A DNA stretch of 64,000 nt from Zoogloeaceae bacterium (GTDB lineage: Bacteria; Pseudomonadota; Gammaproteobacteria; Burkholderiales; Rhodocyclaceae). The stretch spans positions 1 to 64,000 of the forward strand of contig JACKMC010000005.1 in assembly GCA_024235595.1 (NCBI GenBank). Reading direction: 5' to 3'. Positions 24,115 through 31,778 of the stretch are shown here, in pieces; the stretch's first letter is position 1, and the number at the start of each line of letters is the position of its first letter. The notes under the pieces were generated by a model that saw only the letters and a program-made list of their open reading frames with translations, did not search any database and was not told where the DNA came from. The translations under genes were made by a program, and so were the position numbers.

Positions 24115-25101
24115 TCAGACGGCTTTTATTCCAAGGCGTGCGAACAGCGCCTCGTCGCCTCCGGCATCGGGGTTGGCGGTGGTCAGCAGGCGCTCGCCGT
24201 AGAAGATCGAATTTGCGCCGGCCAGGAAGCACAGCGCCTGCATCTCGTCGCTCATCTGCTGGCGCCCGGCAGAGAGCCTGATGTGGCTGTGTGGCATGGT
24301 GATACGCGCGACGGCGATGGTGCGCACGAAGTCGAAGGGATCGATCGCCTCCACGCCGGCCATCGGCGTGCCTTCAATCGCCACCAGGTTGTTGATCGGG
24401 ACGGAGTCGGGTGGTGGCGTCATGTTGGCCAGTTCCGCGACCAGGGCGGCGCGGCTCTTCGGTCCCTCTCCCATGCCCACGATGCCGCCGCAGCATACGT
24501 TCACGCCTGCGTTACGGACCTTGTCGAGCGTGTCGAGGCGATCCTGGAGGGTGTGGGTGGTGATGACCTTGCCGTAGTGCTCCGGCGCGGTATCGATGTT
24601 GTGATTGTAGTAGTCAAGCCCAGCGTCCTTGAGGCGCTCCGCCTGGCCATCGCGAAGCATGCCGAGGGTCACACAGGTCTCGAGGCCGAGCTTCTTGACT
24701 TCGCGCACCATCTCCAGCACCGGTTCGAGGTCGCTGTCCTTGGGGCCGCGCCAGGCTGCGCCCATGCAAAAACGGGAAGCCCCCTTTTCCTTGGCGGTAC
24801 GCGCATTGGCCAGGACTTCGTCGAGCGGGAGCAAGCGCTCGCGTTCGAGTCCGGTGTCGTACCGCGCAGACTGGGAGCAGTAGCCGCAATCTTCGGAGCA
24901 GCCGCCGGTCTTGATCGAAAGCAGGGTTGAGCGCTGCACTGCATTCGGATCGAAATTCTCACGATGGACCTGCTGGGCACGAAAGAGCAGATCGTTGAAG
25001 GGCAGGGCAAAGAGCGCTTCGACTTCGTCGATGCGCCAGCGCATGGGTTTGCCTGGGCGGGGCCGAAGCGTTTCGAGCGGGATCGCGGTGTGGGATGACA
25101 T
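24115..25101 (-). CDS. bioB: Biotin synthase
   Basis: A radical-SAM enzyme inserting sulfur into dethiobiotin. 328 residues; the cluster motif C-SED-C-GY-C is at Cys68, Cys72 and Cys75, and the auxiliary 2Fe-2S ligands lie further on (CVTLGML, VCCGGIVGMGE). The start at 25101 gives MSSHTAIPLETLRPRPGKP; the frame is open for 114 codons upstream, but that crosses the divergent comF gene. It heads bioB-bioC-nucleotidase. I see no convincing biotin operator in the 91 bp before it. Confidence 0.98.
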   Translation of the reverse strand: MSSHTAIPLETLRPRPGKPMRWRIDEVEALFALPFNDLLFRAQQVHRENFDPNAVQRSTLLSIKTGGCSEDCGYCSQSARYDTGLERERLLPLDEVLANARTAKEKGASRFCMGAAWRGPKDSDLEPVLEMVREVKKLGLETCVTLGMLRDGQAERLKDAGLDYYNHNIDTAPEHYGKVITTHTLQDRLDTLDKVRNAGVNVCCGGIVGMGEGPKSRAALVAELANMTPPPDSVPINNLVAIEGTPMAGVEAIDPFDFVRTIAVARITMPHSHIRLSAGRQQMSDEMQALCFLAGANSIFYGERLLTTANPDAGGDEALFARLGIKAV

Positions 25102-25192
25102 TGTGATAGTTTTCCGGTTGCTGTAATGCAAAATTGCCGATGTTCGTCGATCGACGCTTTTTTTGTCAAATTCTGTTGGAGTGGTGGCCCCG

Positions 25193-25885
25193 ATGAGCCG
25201 CATTGCAGGCATGCTGACTGACTTCCTTCTTCCCCAGCCGTGCTTCATGTGCAGCGAGGTTTGCGCTGGTGGGCCACTCTGCGCGGCATGCCGGAGCGCG
25301 CTGCCGGTGCTCCGAGGGGCGCGCTGTGTGCGCTGTGCGCTGCCGATGCCGCATCCAGGCGTCTGCGGGGCTTGCGTGTCCAGGCCGCCCGCATTCGACG
25401 CGAGCAGGTCCGCATTTCTGTATCGCTTTCCGGTGTCGGACATGATCCTCCGGCTGAAGTACCACGGGGACCTCTACCTGGCCGGCCAACTCGGCCGCAT
25501 GTTGGCGAGTTTTGCAAGCCTCGAAGGAATCGATGCGATCGTTCCGATTCCTCTCAATCGAGCGCGTCTGCGACAACGCGGCTTCAATCAGGCCATCGAA
25601 CTGGCCCGGCCGCTGGCGCGTCGAACGGGCCTGCCACTGATCGTCGATGCGGCGGTTCGTGAACGGGATACGGTTCGGCAGGCCGGGCTGGATCCCGTCG
25701 CCCGCCGGCGAAACCTCAGGGGTGCATTCAGGTGCGTGCGCCCGCTTCGCGGGGTTTCGGTGCTGGTCGTCGACGATGTCATGACGACGGGCGCGACGCT
25801 CGATGAGTTCGCGCGCACCCTCAAGACGGCGGGCGTTTCCCGGGTCGAGAATCTGGTTCTCGCGAGGACACCGTTCGGACGTTGA
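25193..25885 (+). CDS. ComF-family phosphoribosyltransferase-like protein
   Basis: 230 residues. An N-terminal double zinc ribbon (CFMC...CAAC and CVRC...CGAC, about 15-60) precedes a type I phosphoribosyltransferase domain with PRPP loop VLVVDDVMTTGATLDEF. ComF is needed for DNA uptake in naturally competent bacteria, probably on single-stranded DNA; the wider family is of uncertain function. ATG at 25193 is chosen; a TTG at 25163 extends the frame by 10 residues. A pilBCD set elsewhere in the window is compatible with a competence role. Confidence 0.9.
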   Translation: MSRIAGMLTDFLLPQPCFMCSEVCAGGPLCAACRSALPVLRGARCVRCALPMPHPGVCGACVSRPPAFDASRSAFLYRFPVSDMILRLKYHGDLYLAGQLGRMLASFASLEGIDAIVPIPLNRARLRQRGFNQAIELARPLARRTGLPLIVDAAVRERDTVRQAGLDPVARRRNLRGAFRCVRPLRGVSVLVVDDVMTTGATLDEFARTLKTAGVSRVENLVLARTPFGR

Positions 25886-25918
25886 ATCCGGACTCGCCTG
25901 CGCGCAGAATGCCGCCTC

Positions 25919-26383
25919 ATGTTTCATGTCATCCTCTTTCAGCCCGAGATTCCCCCCAATACGGGCAATGCGATCCGATTGTGCGCCAATACCGGGGCGC
26001 ATCTGCACCTCGTCAAGCCCCTTGGGTTCAGTCTCGACGATCGGCATCTCGCCCGTGCCGGCCTCGACTACCACGACCTTGCCCGGGTCTCGATCCACGA
26101 AGACTGGACGTCGTGTAAGGGCGCCCTCGGTAGCGCGAGGATCTTCGCGCTCAGCTCCCATGCATCGCAGCGTTACGATCACGAGCGGTTTCACGCCGGG
26201 GACGCGTTTCTTTTCGGCCGCGAAACGGCCGGCCTGCCTCGGGAGATCATGGACGAGGTCCCTCCCACGAGACGGTTGCGCCTGCCGATGTATCCGGCCA
26301 ATCGCAGCATCAACCTGTCGAATTCCGTCGCGGTGGTGGTTTACGAGGCGTGGAGACAGTGCGACTTTGCCGGGGGCGCCTGA
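25919..26383 (+). CDS. trmL: tRNA (cytidine/uridine-2'-O)-methyltransferase, TrmL
   Basis: A SPOUT-fold enzyme that 2'-O-methylates wobble position 34 of leucine tRNAs. 154 residues, the minimal TrmL length: MFHVILFQPEIPPNTGN opens it, FGRETAGLP binds SAM in the trefoil knot and RSINLSNSVAVVVYEAWRQ is motif 3. It starts 33 bp after comF. Confidence 0.96.
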   Translation: MFHVILFQPEIPPNTGNAIRLCANTGAHLHLVKPLGFSLDDRHLARAGLDYHDLARVSIHEDWTSCKGALGSARIFALSSHASQRYDHERFHAGDAFLFGRETAGLPREIMDEVPPTRRLRLPMYPANRSINLSNSVAVVVYEAWRQCDFAGGA

Positions 26384-26515
26384 CTCAGGCCCGCATGTCT
26401 CGCGCCGCGAAGGTCGCGGCCAGCCAGATGCAGGCGGTGGTGCGAAATGTTCCTGCGGGCTCGGCTCACGGCCGTACCTGCTCCGCACCAGCCAAGCAGC
26501 GCGGGTCTTGCGAGG

Positions 26516-27499
26516 CTACTCGTGCTTGGGGTCGCGCGAGAGTAGCTGCTCCACCACCTGACGCGCATCGACGCCATCGTGGAGCAGGGCATCCACCGCG
26601 GCACAGATCGGCATTTCCACACCGCTTCGCCTGGCGAGCACGGCAACCTCATGTGCGGTGCTGACGCCTTCCGCGACATGACCGAGATCGGTGAGGATCT
26701 GTGCCAGCGACTTCCCTTCTGCAAGCGCAAGGCCAACGCGCCGATTCCGTGAAAGGTCGCCGGTGCAGGTGAGGATCAGGTCACCCATGCCCGCGAGGCC
26801 CATGAAGGTCTCCTGGCGACCGCCGATCTCGACCCCGAGGCGCGAAATCTCGGCCAGGCCACGGGTCAGCAGGGCCGCACGGGCGTTGAGACCGAAACCC
26901 ATGCCGTCCGAGACGCCCGCCGCGATGGCAATCACGTTCTTCACCGCACCGCCGATTTCCGCGCCAACCACGTCCGTATTCGCATAGATGCGCAGCAACG
27001 GCTGGTGGAGTGCGGAAACCCAATGTTCGGCGAACGCGGTGTCAGCCGAGGCGAGGGTGATGGCGGTGGGAAGACCGCGCGCGACCTCGACGGCGAAGCT
27101 CGGGCCGGTGAGGACGCCGCACGGCGCATCGTCACCGAGTTCCTCGAACACGATCTCGTGCGGCAGTTTTCCGGAGTCCTTCTCGAGCCCCTTGCAGGCC
27201 CAGAGAAGTGGTACGCCCGGGTGCAGCTGACGCAGTCTGCGGGTTGCCTCGCGCAAACCGGCGAGCGGTGTGACGACCAGGTGGAGATCGGCATCGGCTG
27301 CGGTTTCTGCGAACGACGGGCAAAGCTCGAGCGAGTCCGGCAGCTTGATCTCCGGAAGATAGCGGCGGTTTTCACGCCGTATCGACATCTCGTTCATTTC
27401 GTCGGCATTGCGACCCCACAGCACCACGCGGTGCGTTTGGGCGAAGGACACGGCAAGCGCCGTTCCCCACGCCCCTGCACCGAATACGCCAATTTTCAT
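26516..27499 (-). CDS. gpsA: NAD(P)-dependent glycerol-3-phosphate dehydrogenase
   Basis: Makes sn-glycerol-3-phosphate for phospholipids from dihydroxyacetone phosphate. 327 residues; GAGAWGTALA (8-17) is the nucleotide loop, GGAVKNVIAIAAG carries the catalytic lysine and RNRRVGLALAEG binds the product. The start at 27499 gives MKIGVFGAGAWG; 58 further open codons upstream overlap the SH3 gene. It is the last gene of the arsR-rhodanese-grxC-secB-SH3-gpsA unit (10-bp gap). Confidence 0.98.
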   Translation of the reverse strand: MKIGVFGAGAWGTALAVSFAQTHRVVLWGRNADEMNEMSIRRENRRYLPEIKLPDSLELCPSFAETAADADLHLVVTPLAGLREATRRLRQLHPGVPLLWACKGLEKDSGKLPHEIVFEELGDDAPCGVLTGPSFAVEVARGLPTAITLASADTAFAEHWVSALHQPLLRIYANTDVVGAEIGGAVKNVIAIAAGVSDGMGFGLNARAALLTRGLAEISRLGVEIGGRQETFMGLAGMGDLILTCTGDLSRNRRVGLALAEGKSLAQILTDLGHVAEGVSTAHEVAVLARRSGVEMPICAAVDALLHDGVDARQVVEQLLSRDPKHE

Positions 27500-27509
27500 T
27501 GTCCGGTCC

Positions 27510-27971
27510 TCAAATGCCCCACACCTGGCTGACGTGAATGTAGCCTGTCGCGCCGTCCCGATGTCTGACCTTGATCCAGCCGATCTTGGGCATCTCGACC
27601 GCTTCGAGGACGACGTCGCGAACCGCCTCGAAAGCCATTGGGGCCTTGTCATCCGGCGCGCTGCGAACCGCAACGCGTTCGGCGGTTACCTGGACGGTGC
27701 GTTTCTCGCTGAGCGCCTTGCGTTCGATCCAGCTGATGGTACCGGCCGAATCGCGCACCTTGTACCATTTGTCGAGCGACACGATCAGTTCTACCGGCGT
27801 GCCACTGGCAATGATGAACAGCCGCTTTCCCTGGACCGAAGGCGAATCGAAAAGGATCGCCGGCGCGGCGACCGAGCGATAATCCACTGCCCTCGCGGCA
27901 GGCGCGGCAAGCGCCAGCGCAAGCGACAGCAGCACTGCCTTCCCGGCACGGTTGGAGCGTTTGGTGGCCAT
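27510..27971 (-). CDS. Exported bacterial SH3-domain protein
   Basis: 153 residues with a signal peptide (AVLLSLALALAAPAARA) and two SH3b-like repeats (about 30-90, FIIASGTPVELIVSLDKWYKV; and 92-150, RVAVRSAPDD...GWIKVRHRDGATGYIHVSQVWGI). Such domains bind peptidoglycan peptides or act as periplasmic scaffolds. Its ATG shares one base with the secB stop (TAATG), so its translation is coupled to secB. No enzyme domain is present. Confidence 0.88.
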   Translation of the reverse strand: MATKRSNRAGKAVLLSLALALAAPAARAVDYRSVAAPAILFDSPSVQGKRLFIIASGTPVELIVSLDKWYKVRDSAGTISWIERKALSEKRTVQVTAERVAVRSAPDDKAPMAFEAVRDVVLEAVEMPKIGWIKVRHRDGATGYIHVSQVWGI

Positions 27972-28420
27972 TATTGGGCCGTTTCGCTCCCGGCCTGTTG
28001 CTTCTGCGCCTGGAAGAGCGCCTCGAAATTGACCGGGGCAAGAAGAACCGGCTGGAAGCCCGAGCGCGTCACCGCGTCCGAAACGACTTCACGGGCGTAG
28101 GGGAAGAGGATGTTTGCGCAACCGATCATCATGATCGGCTCGATATCGTCGGCCGGGACGTTGCGGATCTGGAAAATGCCGCCCTGGGCCACTTCCACCA
28201 GGAATACGGTACGGTCCTCCGGAAGCTTTGCCGCCACGGTGACGGTAAGTACGACCTCGTAGATGCCCTCGTCGATCTGGTTGCCCGTCGTGTTGAGCTG
28301 CACATTGATCTGCGGCGTTTCACGCTCGAGATAGATTTGCGGTGCGTTTGGAACCTCGAGTGAAAGGTCCTTGACGTAGAGCTTCTCGATCGTGAATACG
28401 GGCTGGGTGTTTTCGGTCAT
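27971..28420 (-). CDS. secB: Protein-export chaperone SecB
   Basis: A tetrameric cytoplasmic chaperone that keeps preproteins unfolded and hands them to SecA. 149 residues with the family motifs VKDLSLEVPNAP, ILFPYAREVVSDAVTRSGF and VNFEALFQAQ. It lies 39 bp after grxC and is coupled by TAATG to the SH3 gene. The grxC-secB-gpsA order is typical of proteobacteria. Confidence 0.98.
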   Translation of the reverse strand: MTENTQPVFTIEKLYVKDLSLEVPNAPQIYLERETPQINVQLNTTGNQIDEGIYEVVLTVTVAAKLPEDRTVFLVEVAQGGIFQIRNVPADDIEPIMMIGCANILFPYAREVVSDAVTRSGFQPVLLAPVNFEALFQAQKQQAGSETAQ

Positions 28421-28459
28421 TTGAATGCCTGGGTGTGGTTGATGTTGTGGTGTGCTGTC

Positions 28460-28729
28460 TCAGGCGCCGTGGCCCTTGAGCAGCGGGTCGAGCTTTCCGG
28501 AACGGTCGAGCGCGAAAAGATCGTCGCAGCCACCAACATGGTAAGTGTCGATGAAGATCTGCGGGACGGTGCGCCGACCACTGCGGGTCATCATTTCCTC
28601 GCGCCGTGCGGGCTCGAGGTCAACGCGGATTTTTTCGAAATCCCGGATGCCCTTGCTGTGCAGCAGGCTTTCGGCACGGATGCAGTAGGGGCAGCTGCCG
28701 GTTGCATACATGACTATCTTCGCTGCCAC
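28460..28729 (-). CDS. grxC: Glutaredoxin 3
   Basis: A dithiol glutaredoxin of 89 residues reducing disulfides with glutathione. The active site is CPYC (Cys13, Cys16), followed by TVPQIFIDTYHVGGCDDL, the cis-Pro and glutathione-binding loop. The start is GTG. Two candidates exist: 28735, which overlaps the rhodanese stop (GTGA), and 28729, which has AGAGGAAG at good spacing; I prefer 28729. Confidence 0.93.
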   Translation of the reverse strand: MAAKIVMYATGSCPYCIRAESLLHSKGIRDFEKIRVDLEPARREEMMTRSGRRTVPQIFIDTYHVGGCDDLFALDRSGKLDPLLKGHGA

Positions 28730-28731
28730 GG

Positions 28732-29142
28732 TCACTTCCTCTTGCGGCTGACCGGCTGTCCGGCCTGCTGCCAGGCCTGCATGCCACCGCTCAGATTGAA
28801 GACCTGCTCGATACCCGCCTTGTGCAGGGTATCGCAGGCAGCGGACGATCGGGCGCCGGACGCGCAGCACAGGATTACGGGCTTGCCGGATTTTGCAAGC
28901 TCGGCGGCGCGTCGCTCGAGGTCGCCAAGCGGGATGTTGCGGGCATTCGGAATATGGCCGCTGCTGAACTCGTCTGCGGTGCGCACATCCACGATCACAG
29001 CATCTTCGCGATTGATCTTGAGTGTGGCCTCGACCGCATTGAGGGTGTTCTTGCCACCTCCACGTGCCATCGAGAAGAGCAGCATGCCGCCACTTACCGC
29101 GGCCAGGGCCGCCCATTGCCAGTTCTGCTGCAGAAACTCCAA
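28732..29142 (-). CDS. Membrane-anchored rhodanese-like sulfurtransferase
   Basis: 136 residues. An N-terminal hydrophobic helix (about 9-26, QWAALAAVSGGMLLFSMARG) anchors a single rhodanese domain whose active-site loop is C93-ASGARS, a complete CxxGxR loop. It moves sulfane sulfur between thiols. The start is TTG (29142), supported by CGGAG eight bases before it and by the position just after the arsR stop. The neighbours arsR and grxC suggest persulfide handling. Confidence 0.9.
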   Translation of the reverse strand: MEFLQQNWQWAALAAVSGGMLLFSMARGGGKNTLNAVEATLKINREDAVIVDVRTADEFSSGHIPNARNIPLGDLERRAAELAKSGKPVILCCASGARSSAACDTLHKAGIEQVFNLSGGMQAWQQAGQPVSRKRK

Positions 29143-29155
29143 TTTCGAACTCCGG

Positions 29156-29482
29156 TTATTGCTGTTCGGGGGGGATGCCGCAGAATACCTCGCGCATCAT
29201 GACGATCAGCTGCAAGGTGCGCTGATCGCCGACACGGTAGTAGACACGGTTGGCGTCCTTGCGGGTAAGCAGGACGCCCTTGTCGCGAAGGATGGCCAGG
29301 TGCTGCGAGATGTTGCTCTGCGAGGTACCGACGGCCTCCACGATTTCCTGCACGCAGGCTTCCGCATCGCCGACCACGCAGAGGATCTTGAGCCGCAAGG
29401 GATGAGAAATCGCCTTGAGTGCACGAGCAGCCATTTCGATCTGCTCTTTCTTGTCTATCAGGTCAATGATTGCGTGGGCCAA
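29156..29482 (-). CDS. ArsR-family repressor with BigR/SqrR-like cysteine pair
   Basis: A 108-residue winged-helix regulator; the recognition helix is TSQSNISQHLAILRDKGVL (53-71). Cysteines lie at 35 (LKILC), 43 and 101 (REVFCG). Cys35 and Cys101 fall at the places of the two redox cysteines of the persulfide sensors BigR and SqrR, which form a di- or tetrasulfide and release DNA. There is no metal-binding CVC box of ArsR/SmtB. The start is TTG (29482) with no clear ribosome site; ATG at 29434 would cut the first helix, so TTG is kept with caution. It heads the operon with rhodanese and grxC and diverges from gpmA. Sensor type is inference from cysteine position and context. Confidence 0.88.
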   Translation of the reverse strand: MAHAIIDLIDKKEQIEMAARALKAISHPLRLKILCVVGDAEACVQEIVEAVGTSQSNISQHLAILRDKGVLLTRKDANRVYYRVGDQRTLQLIVMMREVFCGIPPEQQ

Positions 29483-29609
29483 GATTCAGTCAACGTGTCG
29501 GGTTAGCGTAATGCTATAAAATACCATCTTTCTCCGGCGCGCGCGTGCGGCCGCCACTCGCGTGGACGGGCTGCCGGAGTCCGCTTTCATCCACCTATCA
29601 GTAACCATC

Positions 29610-30356
29610 ATGTACAAGATCGTTCTATTGCGTCACGGTGAATCCCTCTGGAACAAGGAAAACCGCTTTACCGGCTGGACCGATGTGGACCTGACGGAGC
29701 TTGGCGTCGACGAGGCCCGCGCAGCGGGCCGGCTGTTGAAGGCCGAAGGCTTCGCTTTCGACCATGCTTTTACCTCGGTCCTGAAGCGCGCCAACAAGAC
29801 CCTGAATATCGTTCTCGAGGAACTCGACGCGCTGTGGTTGCCGGTGACGCACTCATGGCGACTGAACGAGCGCCATTACGGTGCGCTGCAGGGCCTTAAC
29901 AAGGCAGAGACCGCTGCCAAGTACGGTGACGAACAGGTGCTGGTGTGGCGCCGTTCGTACGACACGCCTCCGCCGGCGCTCGAGGATGGCGACGAGCGGA
30001 TCGCAGACCAGGATCCCCGCTACGCCGAGCTGCCGGCGGCGCGATTCCCCCGCACCGAGTGCCTCAAGGATACCGTTGCGCGCGTGGTGCCCTATTGGGA
30101 GACCATGATCGTGCCCCAGCTGCTGTCCGGCAAGCGGCTGCTGGTGGCCGCGCATGGCAACAGCCTGCGTGCCCTGATCAAGTATCTCGACGGCGTCTCC
30201 GACCAGGAGATCGTTGGCCTGAACATTCCGACGGCGCAGCCCCTCGTCTATGAGTTCGATGCAGCGCTGAGGCCGATTCGCAGCTACTACCTGGCTGACG
30301 AGGAAACGATTCGCGCTGCCCAGGCGGCGGTGGCAAGTCAGGGCAAGGCGAAGTAA
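29610..30356 (+). CDS. gpmA: 2,3-bisphosphoglycerate-dependent phosphoglycerate mutase
   Basis: Interconverts 3- and 2-phosphoglycerate in glycolysis and gluconeogenesis. 248 residues; the phosphohistidine motif LLRHGESLWN has His9, FTGWTDVDLTELG and ERHYGALQGLNK bind substrate, and LLVAAHGNSLRAL holds the second active-site histidine. The start at 29610 (MYKIVLLRHG) is chosen over an upstream open frame. It is followed 20 bp later by envC. Confidence 0.98.
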   Translation: MYKIVLLRHGESLWNKENRFTGWTDVDLTELGVDEARAAGRLLKAEGFAFDHAFTSVLKRANKTLNIVLEELDALWLPVTHSWRLNERHYGALQGLNKAETAAKYGDEQVLVWRRSYDTPPPALEDGDERIADQDPRYAELPAARFPRTECLKDTVARVVPYWETMIVPQLLSGKRLLVAAHGNSLRALIKYLDGVSDQEIVGLNIPTAQPLVYEFDAALRPIRSYYLADEETIRAAQAAVASQGKAK

Positions 30357-30376
30357 TCCGGACGGATTCGTTCCTC

Positions 30377-31726
30377 ATGAAGTCGATCTCCGGCCAGCGG
30401 CGGCATCGATTGCCACTGCTGGCCCTGCTCGTCGTGCAGTCCTGGCTTTCCGTGCCGTGGGAAGTTCCCTCCGCCATGGCGGCATCGCAGATCGGCGAGA
30501 CGCGTTCCGACCTCAAGGAGGTTCAGCAACGAATTCGCGAACTCGAAAAGGATATCGCCGACACCGAGGAATCACGTAGCGACGCGGCCGACGCCTTGGC
30601 CAGCACCGGCAAGGCGATTGCCGCGAGCGGGCGACGGCTGCGTCGAACGATTGCCGAGCGGATCGCTGCCGAAAAGGAGCTGCAGGAGTACGAGCGACGC
30701 GGTGCGGACCTTCGCGCGCGGATCGGTGCCCGCCACGCGCGACTGGGCCGCTGGTTGCGTGAGCATTACGTCAGCGGGGCAGATCGACGGGTGGTGCATT
30801 TCCTGGCCGGACGAGACCCTAGCCAGATGGCCCGGGATGCGGAGTATCTGCGCCACGTCGGTCGGGCGAATCTCGCCCTGATCGAGGCTCAGCGCACTGA
30901 CCTCGCAGAGCAGCTCACGCTGGCGAAGGCGATTCGCGAACGAACCGATCGACTTGCGGCGCTGGTGTTGCGACAGCAGGAGCAGCAGGAAGAGCTGGCG
31001 CGGGTGCGGGCCGAGCACGCCTCCAAACTGGCGGCCTTGAATAGCCAGTTGCGAGCACAGCGAACACAGGTCAGCACCCTGCAGCAGGATGAACGACGCA
31101 TGGAGCGCCTGATTGCGGGCCTTGAGCGTGTCGCTCGGGAACAGCAGGCTCGCCGACGCGCCGAACTGGAGCGCAGGCGTCGCGAGGCAAGGGCCGCAGA
31201 GGCGGAGGCTGCAGCCCGGGAAAGAGCGGACGGCTCGAAAACCCCGGCGGTGCGCGAGCGGGCGAAAGTCGACGAGCCTGTAATCGGGCGCGCGGACGAG
31301 GTGGCGGGCCCGGTGCCCGCGGGCATTGCCTTCGACCGCCTCAAGGGGCGGCTGAAGGCGCCGTTGAGCGGTGAGTTGATCGGTCGATTCGGCACTCAGC
31401 GCGCGAATGGCGGGACCTCATGGAAGGGGATCTTCATACGCGCAGGGGCCGGGGCTCAAGTGAAGGCGGTGGCGGCCGGCGAGGTGGTATTTGCGGACTG
31501 GTTGCGAGGTTTTGGTAATCTCATCATCCTTGATCACGGGGATGGATATCTTTCCATTTACGGGAACAATGAGCAGTTAATGCGATCCACCGGGCAACGT
31601 GTCGCCGGCGGAGATGCAATCGCCAGTGTGGGGACCGGCGGAAGCAGTGATGAATCGGGTTTATACTTTGAAATTCGACATCGAGGCCAACCGGTCGATC
31701 CGCTGAAATGGGTGCGGCTGAGGTAG
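30377..31726 (+). CDS. envC: Murein hydrolase activator EnvC
   Basis: 449 residues: a signal/hydrophobic segment (about 10-35), a long periplasmic coiled coil (about 40-275, rich in Glu/Arg/Gln) and a C-terminal LytM domain (about 325-447). The LytM site is degenerate: the metal ligands of active M23 enzymes are replaced (SWKGIFI for HxGiD, LSIYGN for the HxH, LYFEIR), as in E. coli EnvC, which activates amidases AmiA/B through FtsEX at the septum. It lies in gpmA-envC-ctpA order, common in betaproteobacteria. Confidence 0.94.
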   Translation: MKSISGQRRHRLPLLALLVVQSWLSVPWEVPSAMAASQIGETRSDLKEVQQRIRELEKDIADTEESRSDAADALASTGKAIAASGRRLRRTIAERIAAEKELQEYERRGADLRARIGARHARLGRWLREHYVSGADRRVVHFLAGRDPSQMARDAEYLRHVGRANLALIEAQRTDLAEQLTLAKAIRERTDRLAALVLRQQEQQEELARVRAEHASKLAALNSQLRAQRTQVSTLQQDERRMERLIAGLERVAREQQARRRAELERRRREARAAEAEAAARERADGSKTPAVRERAKVDEPVIGRADEVAGPVPAGIAFDRLKGRLKAPLSGELIGRFGTQRANGGTSWKGIFIRAGAGAQVKAVAAGEVVFADWLRGFGNLIILDHGDGYLSIYGNNEQLMRSTGQRVAGGDAIASVGTGGSSDESGLYFEIRHRGQPVDPLKWVRLR

Positions 31727-31778
31727 TCGCAAGAATTCCTGCCGACTCGAAACGGGCGGCAACTCCGACGGAGCGTTC

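Noticed and set aside
27971..29609. Idea that arsR is an arsenic or metal resistance regulator
   Set aside because: No metal-binding CVC motif and no ars genes; the cysteine spacing and rhodanese neighbour fit sulfur sensing better.
31380..31726. EnvC LytM domain considered as an active M23 endopeptidase
   Set aside because: The zinc ligands are replaced, as in known EnvC activators.
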